Source: Candidatus Tokpelaia hoelldoblerii (GTDB lineage: Bacteria > Pseudomonadota > Alphaproteobacteria > Rhizobiales > Rhizobiaceae). From it: a stretch of DNA of 64,000 nt. Made by a program: the position numbers and the translations under genes. This document shows positions 45,458 to 53,320 of the stretch, piece by piece. Within the stretch, counting starts at the first letter, position 1; every line of letters starts with the position of its first letter. The stretch lies in assembly GCA_002005325.1 (NCBI GenBank), contig CP017315.1, positions 558,001-622,000 on the forward strand, in the 5' to 3' direction. The notes beneath the pieces are model-generated. The model had not been told where the DNA came from, made no database searches, and was given only the letters and a program-made list of their open reading frames with translations.

Positions 45458-46324
45458 ATGGATAGAAGAAAATTTCTGATGCTGGGTGGGGCAGGGCTGA
45501 TTATGAGCACCGGTGTGGCCCAAAGCGCCACTTCCACGGCTTTTCTGACATTTTGCAAGGAACTGGAGCGCCAAAGCGGTGGCCGTCTTGGAGTCTATGT
45601 TCTGGATAGCCGCAGCAAGCAGGAATTCAGCTATCGCGGGGATGAGCGTTTTGCCATGTGCAGCGTCTTCAAATGGCTGTTGGCGGCGGCGGTGCTGGCC
45701 CGTGTTGATGCAGGGCAGGAAAAACTGGATCGGATTATCCGGTTTAAAAAAGCGGATCTTATGGAATATTCGCCAGGGACAAAACAATTTGTGGATGGCC
45801 CGGGGATGAGCATTGCGCAGTTATGCAAGACGGCGATTACGATTAGCGATAATACCGCCACGAATCTGTTGCTGGATAAGTCATTGCAAGGCCTTGCGGC
45901 TTTAAATGCTTTTCTGCACAGTAAAGGTGATAACACGACACGTCTTGACCGGCTTGAGCCGGATTTGAATGAAGCGCGTCCGGGAGATGAACGCGACACA
46001 ACAACCCCCGAAGCCATGGGGGGAAACCTGCAGCGGTTTCTGACGGGTGGCAGCCTCAGCACATCTTCCCGCAAGCAATTGACAGAATGGATGCTTGCAA
46101 CCCGCACCAGTGGTGAACGCCTGCGCTCAGGCTTGCCATCCGGCTGGCGCCTGGCTGATAAAACCGGCACGGGCTCAAATGGCACGGCAAATGATGTCGG
46201 CGTTTACTGGACGCCGACCGGTGAACCGGTTTTTGTCTGTGTTTTTCTGACGGAAACCAGCATTGACCGTGCTGAACAATCGAAAGTTATTGCCGATATC
46301 GGCAAGAAGATCAGAAAGATATAA
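45458..46324 (+). CDS. bla: Class A beta-lactamase
   Basis: Serine hydrolase that opens beta-lactam rings in the periplasm. 288 residues from the ATG at 45458 (an in-frame upstream frame to 45422 is less likely). All class A motifs are present: SVFK at 69-72 (catalytic S69, K72), SDN at 130-132, EPDLN at 167-171 and KTG at 235-237. The N-terminus MDRRKFLMLGGAG... has a twin-arginine-like start before a hydrophobic stretch, so Tat export is possible, as in some mycobacterial class A enzymes. No regulator (ampR) is adjacent. Spectrum cannot be told from sequence. Lies between tig and the CRISPR-Cas locus. Confidence 0.93.
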   Translation: MDRRKFLMLGGAGLIMSTGVAQSATSTAFLTFCKELERQSGGRLGVYVLDSRSKQEFSYRGDERFAMCSVFKWLLAAAVLARVDAGQEKLDRIIRFKKADLMEYSPGTKQFVDGPGMSIAQLCKTAITISDNTATNLLLDKSLQGLAALNAFLHSKGDNTTRLDRLEPDLNEARPGDERDTTTPEAMGGNLQRFLTGGSLSTSSRKQLTEWMLATRTSGERLRSGLPSGWRLADKTGTGSNGTANDVGVYWTPTGEPVFVCVFLTETSIDRAEQSKVIADIGKKIRKI

Positions 46325-46427
46325 AGAGAAAAAACTTGGGCCAAAGCCCAAACCTGTTCCAGTGTGGTTTTTTATATGCTAGACAGGGAGATGAATATAT
46401 GCTTTCTTCGTGACGTCTTATTTTTAA

Positions 46428-46438
46428 GGGGGGGGGGG
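46428..46438 (+). repeat. Eleven-guanine homopolymer at the cas3 ribosome-binding site
   Basis: The sequence AAG, ten more G and AA leads directly into the cas3 ATG, so the 11-G tract is at the Shine-Dalgarno position. Such tracts slip during replication and can change expression. Confidence 0.9.
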
Positions 46439-46440
46439 AA

Positions 46441-48723
46441 ATGGTATTTTATGCGCATACAGGCAATAATTCAGATAAAACAGATTGGCAACCGCTGCCG
46501 GTTCATCTGAATGGTGTTTCAGATATTGCCATGATGGCAGGCGAAAAGATTGGCCTGGGTGAATTGACGCGGCTTGCCGGTCTTCTGCATGATCTGGGGA
46601 AATATGATCCTGTATTTCAAAAACGCTTGGAAGGGGAGGCAATCCGTGTTGACCATTCCACCGCAGGGGCGCTGATCTTACATGATCGGGCGCAACAGGG
46701 GGTGGAAAAATTTATCGCTAAAATTGTGGGTTTTGCCATTCTTGGCCATCATGCCGGGTTGCCGGATTATATTGGTAATGATTCCTCTTTTGAAAGGCGG
46801 TTGGCGCGGTATGCAAAACAGCGTGAAGAAAACAAGGTGCAGCTTGATTCATCTTGGGAAGAGGAAATCCCCGTTACATTTGGCGCTCTGGATATGGCGC
46901 TGCTTTCCAGGCTTAAGCATTCGCAATATCCGGGTATTGATCTGTCTTTTATCATTCGCATGGTATTTTCCTGCCTTGTTGATGCTGACCGGCGGGACAC
47001 GGAAGCATTCTGTAAAGAACGTGACGGGCTGAAAATGGAACGGGATTGGCCATCCCTGCAAAGCCTGCTGCCAGATTTTCTGGATCAATATAATGCGCAC
47101 ATGGCTGCTTTTCGGGGTAGGCCTGGCAGGCTTAATCAGTTGCGTAGCGAAATTCTGGATAGTGTGCGGGAAAAAGTTGCCAATCCACGGGGATTTTTTA
47201 CATTAAACGTGCCAACAGGCGGTGGGAAAACCTTGGCTTCACTTGGTTTTGCGCTGGATCACGCCAAAGCACATGGTATGGAACGGATTATTTATTCGAT
47301 TCCCTATACCTCGATTATTGACCAGACGGCGGCCATTTTCAAAGACCTGCTTGGAGAAGAAAATGTGCTTGAGCATCATTCTTCTTTTGAGGTGCTGGAG
47401 AGAGATGAAGGGGAAACGAATAATCGGGAGAAACTGAAAGCTGCGATGGAAGACTGGGGCGCACCGGTTGTCGTTACCACCAATGTGCAGTTGTTTGAAA
47501 GCCTTTATGCCTTTAAAACATCACCGGCCCGCAAGCTTAAAAATATTGCCAACAGCATTATTGTGCTGGATGAAGCGCAAACAGTGCCTCTCCATTTGCT
47601 TGCGCCCTGTATGCGGGCGCTGGATAGTCTTGTGCGGTTGTTTAACTGCACCATTGTGTTTTGTACGGCCACACAACCGGCGCTGGATGAAGCGCATATG
47701 ACAGGTGACCGGAAAAATGCCGCCTTGCCGTTAGCGGGAAAGGAGCTTGCGCCTGACCCGGCAAGGCTGGCACAGGAATTGCGGCGCACAACACTGCGCT
47801 TTGCTGATGAGGTGATGGACAATCGCGCGCTGGTGGCGGCATTGGCGCAAACACAGCGGGGGCTTGTTATTGTCAATAGCCGCCGCCATGCCTTTGATTT
47901 GTATAAAGAATGCCAGAATGCGGGCCTTGAGGGGCTGATGCATCTGACGACCCGGCAATGTGCAGTGCACCGGCGGAAAAACCTGCAGATTATCCGGGAG
48001 CGTTTAAAGGCGGGTGAGCCTTGCCGTGTTATCGCTACCAGCCTTGTAGAAGCGGGGGTTGACCTTGATTTTCCGCTGGTCTGGCGGGCTGAGGCCGGGC
48101 TTGACCAGGTTTTGCAGGCAGCCGGGCGCTGCAACCGTGAAGGGTTGCGGGATGCGGATGAAAGCATTGTTACGGTTTTCAAGGCGAGTGAAGATTATAA
48201 ACCGCCGGCAGAAATCAGGCAACTGGCTGCTGATCTGCAAAAGGTGCAATCAGAACATCAGGGCAATTTGCAAAGCCCGGCGGCGATTGAGGATTATTTT
48301 AAAAAAACTTACTGGCGGAAAAGTGAAAAAGGGCTGGACAGGGAAGGGATTGTTGATAGCCTGCGGGATAAGAGCGGGCTTGCTTTTCCGTTTCGCTCTG
48401 TCGGAACACAATTCTGTATGATTGAAAATACCATGGAGCCGGTTGTTATTCCTTATGATGATGAAGCACGAGATATTGTGCGGAAAATAGGGGTGGAAAC
48501 TGTTCCCCCGGGTTATCTTGCCCGCAAGCTCCAGTCTTATACCGTACAGGTGCCGCCGAAATTTCGCCAAAAGCTGATTGAAAATGGCCATGTGCAGTTT
48601 CATGCACCGTATTTGCGGGGGGATCAGTTTGCCGTGCTGGAAACGGAAAGTTTATACAAAGACGATGTCGGCCTTGTCTGGGAGGATGCGGATTATCTGG
48701 GGGATGATAGTTGGCTGGTTTGA
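46441..48723 (+). CDS. cas3: CRISPR-associated helicase-nuclease Cas3 (type I-C)
   Basis: Recruited by Cascade to unwind and degrade target DNA. 760 residues with an N-terminal HD nuclease domain (LLHDLGKYD, H50-D51, and H72 in RVDHSTAG) and a superfamily-2 helicase: Walker A NVPTGGGKT at about 255-263, DEAQ box in IIVLDEAQTVP near 377, and motif VI QAAGRCNREG. Small HD-helicase form without extra domains, as in I-C. It is first in the locus, but separated from cas5 by 522 nt that hold a minus-strand module, so it may be transcribed apart from the Cascade genes. Its translation start is preceded by the 11-G run. Confidence 0.96.
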   Translation: MVFYAHTGNNSDKTDWQPLPVHLNGVSDIAMMAGEKIGLGELTRLAGLLHDLGKYDPVFQKRLEGEAIRVDHSTAGALILHDRAQQGVEKFIAKIVGFAILGHHAGLPDYIGNDSSFERRLARYAKQREENKVQLDSSWEEEIPVTFGALDMALLSRLKHSQYPGIDLSFIIRMVFSCLVDADRRDTEAFCKERDGLKMERDWPSLQSLLPDFLDQYNAHMAAFRGRPGRLNQLRSEILDSVREKVANPRGFFTLNVPTGGGKTLASLGFALDHAKAHGMERIIYSIPYTSIIDQTAAIFKDLLGEENVLEHHSSFEVLERDEGETNNREKLKAAMEDWGAPVVVTTNVQLFESLYAFKTSPARKLKNIANSIIVLDEAQTVPLHLLAPCMRALDSLVRLFNCTIVFCTATQPALDEAHMTGDRKNAALPLAGKELAPDPARLAQELRRTTLRFADEVMDNRALVAALAQTQRGLVIVNSRRHAFDLYKECQNAGLEGLMHLTTRQCAVHRRKNLQIIRERLKAGEPCRVIATSLVEAGVDLDFPLVWRAEAGLDQVLQAAGRCNREGLRDADESIVTVFKASEDYKPPAEIRQLAADLQKVQSEHQGNLQSPAAIEDYFKKTYWRKSEKGLDREGIVDSLRDKSGLAFPFRSVGTQFCMIENTMEPVVIPYDDEARDIVRKIGVETVPPGYLARKLQSYTVQVPPKFRQKLIENGHVQFHAPYLRGDQFAVLETESLYKDDVGLVWEDADYLGDDSWLV

Positions 48724-48727
48724 TAAA

Positions 48728-48750
48728 AAAGCGGTGGCTGAAGCCACCGC
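48728..48750 (-). terminator. Minus-strand terminator of the mini-CRISPR RNA
   Basis: Perfect stem-loop GCGGTGGC..GCCACCGC (48731-48750). On the minus strand it is followed directly by TTTTTT ATCA; on the plus strand it has no U-run. It therefore terminates leftward transcripts coming from the cas3-cas5 gap, which is the first sign that a minus-strand RNA is made there. Confidence 0.85.
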
Positions 48751-48778
48751 AATTCTACGTATAATATCTATACAACAT

Positions 48779-48804
48779 GTTTCAATCCACGCCTTTTGGG
48801 CGAC
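48779..48804 (-). repeat. Degenerate type I-C CRISPR repeat, isolated
   Basis: Reads on the minus strand GTCGC-CCAAAAGG-CGTGG-ATTGAAAC (26 nt). It shares GTCGC, CGTGG and GAAAC with the 32-nt array repeats in this window, but has a shortened stem-loop (CGCC-CAAAA-GGCG) and the handle end GGATTGAAAC, which is that of the common I-C repeat rather than the GGGTAGAAAC of the local array. Confidence 0.88.
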
Positions 48805-48857
48805 AATTCTTTCTATCAGAAATTTCCTCAGTGAGGAAATTTTAATATGACAGACAT

Positions 48858-48886
48858 ATTATATAGCCTTGGAGGGAAAATGTCTG
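48858..48886 (-). promoter_or_regulatory. Promoter of the crRNA-like RNA
   Basis: On the minus strand: CAGACA (48886-48881), 17-nt spacer, exact TATAAT (48863-48858). The -10 overlaps the stop codon of the small ORF, so the RNA gene has its own promoter inside the end of the ORF. Confidence 0.65.
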
Positions 48887-49038
48887 ATAGGTGAGAATTT
48901 TAAATGTTTGTTTGGGGCTTTATAAGCATGTACAGTTTTTTTAGACATTGAATGATAACTTTTTATATCAATGTCTAAATTGAGTTGAAAGGTGAAAAAG
49001 AAACAAATTATGCTGCTAATTAAGATACCGTTTTTCAT
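48859..49038 (-). CDS. Small hydrophobic-N-terminus protein, candidate toxin of a CreTA-like module
   Basis: 59-residue ORF that starts MKNGILISSIICFFFTFQL. The ATG at 49038 has a strong Shine-Dalgarno GGAGG five bases upstream; an in-frame ATG four codons earlier is inside that site and unlikely. Residues 4-19 form a single hydrophobic segment (membrane anchor or signal peptide); the rest is basic and polar (KKTVHAYKAPNKHLKF). I recognise no family. Small membrane-active peptides of this kind are common toxins. Its promoter region carries the target of the adjacent crRNA-like RNA. The gene contains an 11-bp inverted repeat (48941-48951 / 48968-48978) and is clearly more AT-rich than the cas genes. 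A plain uncharacterised peptide or a non-coding creT RNA are alternatives. Confidence 0.6.
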   Translation of the reverse strand: MKNGILISSIICFFFTFQLNLDIDIKSYHSMSKKTVHAYKAPNKHLKFSPIRHFPSKAI

Positions 49039-49052
49039 TTTTGCCTCCATAT

Positions 49053-49089
49053 TGATTTCATGTTAATAACTATATAACATGAAGTTCAA
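49053..49089 (-). promoter_or_regulatory. Small-ORF promoter overlapping the Cascade target site
   Basis: Minus strand: -35 TTGAAC (49089-49084), 18-nt spacer, -10 TAACAT (49065-49060). The predicted target protospacer is 49080-49053, with PAM TTC at 49083-49081, so it lies across the spacer, the -10 and the expected start site. Binding there would block transcription. The hexamers are 4/6 matches each, so the promoter call is moderate; the target match is direct. Confidence 0.6.
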
Positions 49090-49245
49090 TTTTGGAAGAT
49101 GGCTGTTTGAAGCTGATAACTAAGGCTGTGGATAACTTGTTTTAATTGTTCAGCCACTAGGAAACATAACGCTACTCATTTCGGTGGATGTGATGTAAGG
49201 AATTGAAATTGTTTTATTTTTTTGGAAAAAGCGCGAGGAGATAAA

Positions 49246-49914
49246 ATGGCTTATGGCATAAAATTAAAAGTCTCAGGCGATTATGCCTGTTTTTCCAGGC
49301 CGGAGATGAAATCAGAGCCCGTTTCTTACGATGTGATGACGCCATCGGCAGCAAGAGGCATATTGGAGGCAGTGCATTGGAAGCCAGCCCTTCGCTGGTT
49401 TGTTGATGCGATTCACGTCCTGGAACCAATTCGTTTTCAGCCGATCCGACGTAATGAAGTAGGCAGCAAAGCGCCTTACAGCAGTATTAAAAGTGCACAT
49501 AAGCGTGGTGATCTGGCCGGCCTGCAATTGCTGGCAGATGAAGACCGTCAGCAGCGTACAGCTCTGGTGCTGGTCAAGCCTGCTTATATCATTGAAGCGC
49601 ATTTTGTCATGACCGATAAAGCCGGGGCGGATGATAATGAAGGCAAGCACCTTGATATCTTCAACCGGCGGGCGGCGAAGGGACAGTGTTTTAACCAACC
49701 CTGCTTAGGAATGCGGGAGTTTGACGCTGCTTTCAGCCTGATTGCATCTGATGAACCATTGCCGCAGGCTATAGAGGAAAGCCGTGATCTTGGCTTTATG
49801 CTGTGGGATATTGATCATGCCGCGCCGGGGCGGCCTTCCATGTTCTTCCGGGCAAAGCTTGAAAACGGCGTTATGCGGGTTCCACAACCCGGTTCAGAGG
49901 AGATAAGACGATGA
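49246..49914 (+). CDS. cas5c: Cascade subunit Cas5 (type I-C, Cas5d; pre-crRNA endonuclease)
   Basis: In type I-C, which lacks Cas6, Cas5d cuts pre-crRNA in the repeat and stays on the 5' handle. 222 residues from the ATG at 49246 with AGGAG eight bases upstream; the frame to 49222 is not needed. RAMP fold start IKLKVSGDYACFSRPEMKSEPVSYDVMTPSAARGILEAVHW and the basic segment IRRNEVGSKAPYSSIKSAHKRGD are typical. Overlaps cas8c by 4 nt (ATGA), starting a tight Cascade operon. Confidence 0.95.
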   Translation: MAYGIKLKVSGDYACFSRPEMKSEPVSYDVMTPSAARGILEAVHWKPALRWFVDAIHVLEPIRFQPIRRNEVGSKAPYSSIKSAHKRGDLAGLQLLADEDRQQRTALVLVKPAYIIEAHFVMTDKAGADDNEGKHLDIFNRRAAKGQCFNQPCLGMREFDAAFSLIASDEPLPQAIEESRDLGFMLWDIDHAAPGRPSMFFRAKLENGVMRVPQPGSEEIRR

Positions 49915-51701
49915 CTATTCTTTCTTCTCTTGTCCGTGCTTATGAGCGCATTCCCAATGTTCCGCCATCAGGTTTCACGCGAGAGAAGATAGGTGCTGTT
50001 CTGGTGCTTAACCCTGATGGTTCGGTGGTGCGGATTGATGATTTGCGTGATGTCAGCAAAAAGAAAGCACTTTCAGCATCTATTGATGTGCCTAAACCTG
50101 TGAAACGAACGGCGGGAATTGCGCCCAATTTTTTGTGGGACAAGACATCCTATACACTTGGCATAACAGCAGGAGAAGGCAAGCGTACAGCAGAAGAACA
50201 CGCCGCCTTTGTTGATTATCATGAAAAACTGCTTGCAGGCAGTGATGATGAGGGGCTGAAAGTTTTTTTGAGTTTTCTACGCCGATGGAATGGCAATCTT
50301 TCAGGGATTGCCTGTTGGAATGATGATCTGCTTGATAGCAATATCATCTTTGTACTGAAAAACGATTGGGAAGATAAACAATGGCTGCATTTGCGCCCTG
50401 CTGCCAGGAATCTATGGGCGAATCTTGCTAATGATGATAGTGTTCCGCAAGGCGTTTGCCTTATAACAGGTCATCATGCGCCTGTTGCGCGTTTGCATCC
50501 GGCAATCAAGGGTGTGTTTGGAGCGCAATCCGCTGGCGCTGCTCTTTCTTCTTTTAATAAGGATTCTTTTACATCTTATGGCCATGAGCAAGGAAATAAC
50601 GCACCGGTTTCTGTTTATGCGGCAGATGCTTATACCACAGCACTTAACCTGATGCTGGCCAGGGGCAGCGGCAATCATATGCTGATTGGCGATACGACAG
50701 TTGTTTTCTGGGCGGAGGCGGAAGATGCCGCTGTCGCACGGCGGGCGGAACAGGCTTTTGATGCGATCTGGGGCGGCTCAGTTGATAAGGAAGAAATCGC
50801 TGACAATCTGGAAAGGGAAACCTCACAGAAAATCAGCACGCTGCTTGATAGTATCCGTAAAGGCAAACAATTACACGATATTGACCCGGCGCTTGAAAAG
50901 GATGTGCGGTTTTTTGTTCTGGGTCTGGCACCCAATGCTGCCCGTTTGGTTGTGCGCTTTTTTTATGAAGACAGTTTTGGCCATATTGTCAGGAACTACC
51001 AGAAATTCATTGAAGAAATGCGGGTGGAGCCGGGATGGAAAACACCATATCCGCCATTTTTCTTGTATCTTTCAACAATGGCTACGTTGGGCAAGCGGGA
51101 GAATTTGCCGCCAAGGTTGGCGGCTGAGTGGATGCAGTCCATTATTTCCGGCGGGCGTTATCCCGCAACCCTGTTGTCAACAATGCTGATGCGTATCCGC
51201 CTTGATAGTCATGTCAATGCGCTGCGGGCGTCAATTCTTAAGGCCATGCTTATCCGTAACTTTCATGCCACAAAGGAGGCAACAGTCATGCTTAATACCG
51301 AATGCCGGAATACCGGCTATCTGCTTGGCCGGTTATTTGCTGTTTATGAGCAGATGCAGTCTGCAGCGTTAGGGCCAAATGTCAATGCAACGGTAAAAGA
51401 CAAGTTTTATGCTTCTGCCTCGGTGCAGCCGCGGAAAGTGTTCAATATTCTTGAGCGCAATTCAGCCAATCATCTTGCTAAATTGCGTAAAACCAAAGGT
51501 GGTTATGCTGTTAATCTGGAAAAGCTTGTAAGGGAAATTATGGGACCGATGAATCCGGATGGTGATCCGTTTCCCATATCCCTTTCGCCAAAAGAACAGG
51601 GATTGTTTGGCTTGGCTTATCACCAGCAAAAAGGCGAGTTCTTCAAGCCTAAATCTGAAAATATCGAAACAGTTGATACTGAAACAACGGAGGAAAAATA
51701 A
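49911..51701 (+). CDS. cas8c: Cascade large subunit Cas8c (Csd1)
   Basis: Recognises the PAM and recruits Cas3 in type I-C Cascade; an internal start in the 3' part of cas8c usually also makes a small subunit (Cas11c). 596 residues, normal length, starting [23 protein letters not shown]. An internal Cas11-like product could start near the C-terminal helical part (about residue 470 onward), but I cannot fix the codon. Overlaps cas5 by 4 nt and cas7 by one base. Confidence 0.95.
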   Translation: MTILSSLVRAYERIPNVPPSGFTREKIGAVLVLNPDGSVVRIDDLRDVSKKKALSASIDVPKPVKRTAGIAPNFLWDKTSYTLGITAGEGKRTAEEHAAFVDYHEKLLAGSDDEGLKVFLSFLRRWNGNLSGIACWNDDLLDSNIIFVLKNDWEDKQWLHLRPAARNLWANLANDDSVPQGVCLITGHHAPVARLHPAIKGVFGAQSAGAALSSFNKDSFTSYGHEQGNNAPVSVYAADAYTTALNLMLARGSGNHMLIGDTTVVFWAEAEDAAVARRAEQAFDAIWGGSVDKEEIADNLERETSQKISTLLDSIRKGKQLHDIDPALEKDVRFFVLGLAPNAARLVVRFFYEDSFGHIVRNYQKFIEEMRVEPGWKTPYPPFFLYLSTMATLGKRENLPPRLAAEWMQSIISGGRYPATLLSTMLMRIRLDSHVNALRASILKAMLIRNFHATKEATVMLNTECRNTGYLLGRLFAVYEQMQSAALGPNVNATVKDKFYASASVQPRKVFNILERNSANHLAKLRKTKGGYAVNLEKLVREIMGPMNPDGDPFPISLSPKEQGLFGLAYHQQKGEFFKPKSENIETVDTETTEEK

Positions 51702-52648
51702 TGTCTGCTATTGCCAATCGTTATGAGTTTGTTCTTTTATTTGATGTTGAAAACGGCAACCCGAATGGGGATCCTGATGCCGGGAATCTGCCGCGCATGG
51801 ATCCGGAAACCAATGCCGGGCTTGTAAGTGATGTATCTTTGAAACGTAAAATCCGCAATTATGTTGAGCTGGCCAAAGGTGGCGGTGATGCTCACCATAT
51901 TTATGTGCAGGAAGGTGCTATCCTTAATGAAAAGCACCGGCAGGCTTATAAAGCTGTGCGCAAAGATGATGCCAAGGTTGAAAAAGACGCGAAGCTTAAT
52001 CCAAAAAATGATGATGAAGCCAGGGAATTGCGCCAGTTTATGTGTGATAATTTCTTTGATGTGCGTACTTTTGGTGCTGTGATGTCGACCGGCATCAACT
52101 GTGGACAGGTAAAAGGGCCGGTGCAGCTTGCTTTTGCCCGTTCTGTTGAATCCATTGTGCCAAATGAAATTTCCATTACCCGTATGGCTGCGACCAATGA
52201 AAAAGAGAAACAGAAACAGCAGGAAGGGGCGGATGAACAACGCACCGAAAATCGCACTATGGGACGCAAATTCATTGTGCCCTATGGTCTTTATCGTGCG
52301 CATGGCTTTATTTCTGCCAAATTTGCGGAAAAAACCGGTTTTTCTGAAAATGACCTTGAGCTGTTGTTTGAAGCTCTGGAGAATATGTTTGAACATGACC
52401 GTGCAGCAGCGCGCGGGCAGATGGCGACACGCAAACTGATTGTTTTCCGCCATGAAAACGCATTGGGCAATGCACAGGCCCATAGCCTGTTTGACCGGGT
52501 GAAGATTGGCCGTAATGTTGAGGGTGAATTTACGGTGATTGACAAGCGGATTGACAATCTGCCGCCGGCGCGTGCTTTTTCTGACTATAAGGTGGTTATT
52601 AACCGCGATGATCTGCCATCGGGTGTTGAGATTATCGAAAGAGTCTGA
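51701..52648 (+). CDS. cas7c: Cascade backbone Cas7 (Csd2, type I-C)
   Basis: Polymerises along the crRNA spacer; each subunit's thumb flips out every sixth base, which matters for the predicted regulatory target. 315 residues with the family start [31 protein letters not shown] and [16 protein letters not shown]. One-base overlap with cas8c and directly abutting cas4. Confidence 0.96.
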   Translation: MSAIANRYEFVLLFDVENGNPNGDPDAGNLPRMDPETNAGLVSDVSLKRKIRNYVELAKGGGDAHHIYVQEGAILNEKHRQAYKAVRKDDAKVEKDAKLNPKNDDEARELRQFMCDNFFDVRTFGAVMSTGINCGQVKGPVQLAFARSVESIVPNEISITRMAATNEKEKQKQQEGADEQRTENRTMGRKFIVPYGLYRAHGFISAKFAEKTGFSENDLELLFEALENMFEHDRAAARGQMATRKLIVFRHENALGNAQAHSLFDRVKIGRNVEGEFTVIDKRIDNLPPARAFSDYKVVINRDDLPSGVEIIERV

Positions 52649-53320
52649 ATGGTGGGCGCGGCAGGAGACATAACAGGGGCGGAGAGTGAACCCATTACGC
52701 TTTCCGCCTTGCAGCATGCTGCTTTCTGTTTGCGTCAGGCGGCGCTTATTCATCTGGAACAGCTGTGGGAAGATAATCTTTTCACAGCTGAAGGTAATGT
52801 TCTTCATGCTGTTGTTGATAAAGGGGGAACGCGCAAGATCGCCGGTGTGCGCCGCGTATCAGCTATGCCTTTGTTCTCAAATCATTTCAATCTTACCGGT
52901 AAGGCTGATCTTGTCGAATTTATAAAACAGGCTGATGGCAGTGAAGTTGTTTTGCCGATTGAGTATAAACGCGGCAAGCCAAAGCTTCACCGTGCGGATG
53001 AAGTGCAGCTTTGCGCACAGGCTCTTTGCCTTGAAGAGATGCTGGGACAGCGGGTAGAAGAAGGCGTGTTGTTCTATTGGCAAATAAAACGACGGCAGAA
53101 AGTGCCTATAGATTCTGCCTTGCGGCAACTGACAGAGAAAATTATTGCGGATTTTACCTCTGTGATGACAAGTGGCAAGACACCGCCACCATTAGATGAC
53201 AAACGGCGTTGCCGCTCCTGTTCATTGGTTGCATTGTGCAAGCCGGATATTGTTTTGCGTCCTGTTAAAAACTGGCGAAGCCGTATAGTGCGGCAAATTG
53301 TGTCAGAAGAACCGTCATGA
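52649..53320 (+). CDS. cas4: Cas4 adaptation nuclease
   Basis: RecB-like exonuclease with a Fe-S cluster that trims prespacers and fixes PAM side and orientation. 223 residues; GKADLVEF and PIEYKRGK hold the nuclease Asp and Glu-x-Lys, and the cluster cysteines are in AAFCLRQA and CRSCSLVALC. Starts at the base after the cas7 stop and overlaps cas1 by 4 nt. Lies with cas1-cas2 as a type I-C adaptation cassette. Confidence 0.94.
   Translation: MVGAAGDITGAESEPITLSALQHAAFCLRQAALIHLEQLWEDNLFTAEGNVLHAVVDKGGTRKIAGVRRVSAMPLFSNHFNLTGKADLVEFIKQADGSEVVLPIEYKRGKPKLHRADEVQLCAQALCLEEMLGQRVEEGVLFYWQIKRRQKVPIDSALRQLTEKIIADFTSVMTSGKTPPPLDDKRRCRSCSLVALCKPDIVLRPVKNWRSRIVRQIVSEEPS

Larger units (their letters stand above)
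48728..48851 (-). ncRNA. Candidate crRNA-like RNA (CreA/CreR-like mini-CRISPR)
   Basis: Predicted minus-strand RNA of about 120 nt, from just after the -10 at 48863-48858 to the terminator. 5' to 3': a short leader with a 10-bp palindromic hairpin (AAATTTCCTC/GAGGAAATTT, 48826-48848), a degenerate I-C repeat (48804-48779), a 28-nt spacer-like stretch (48778-48751) and the terminator hairpin in place of a second repeat. The spacer begins ATGTT-G-TATAG-A-TATTA-T. It matches the region upstream of the small ORF at 48859-49038 in 15 of the first 17 positions, with mismatches only at 6 and 12, and the target has a TTC PAM. I infer that Cascade loaded with this RNA binds and represses that promoter rather than cutting it. 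Not verified by expression data. Confidence 0.7.

Noticed and set aside
49052..49080. A plus-strand promoter for cas5 (TTGATT ... TATAAC) over the Cascade target
   Set aside because: Spacing is only 15 nt and the minus-strand promoter with its ideal distance to the small ORF fits better. Autoregulation of cas5-8c-7 (CreR-like) remains possible and is covered by the same tests.
49127..49135. Perfect DnaA box (TTATCCACA on the minus strand) upstream of cas5
   Set aside because: A single 9-mer is expected about once by chance in a window of this size; there is no cluster and no origin context.
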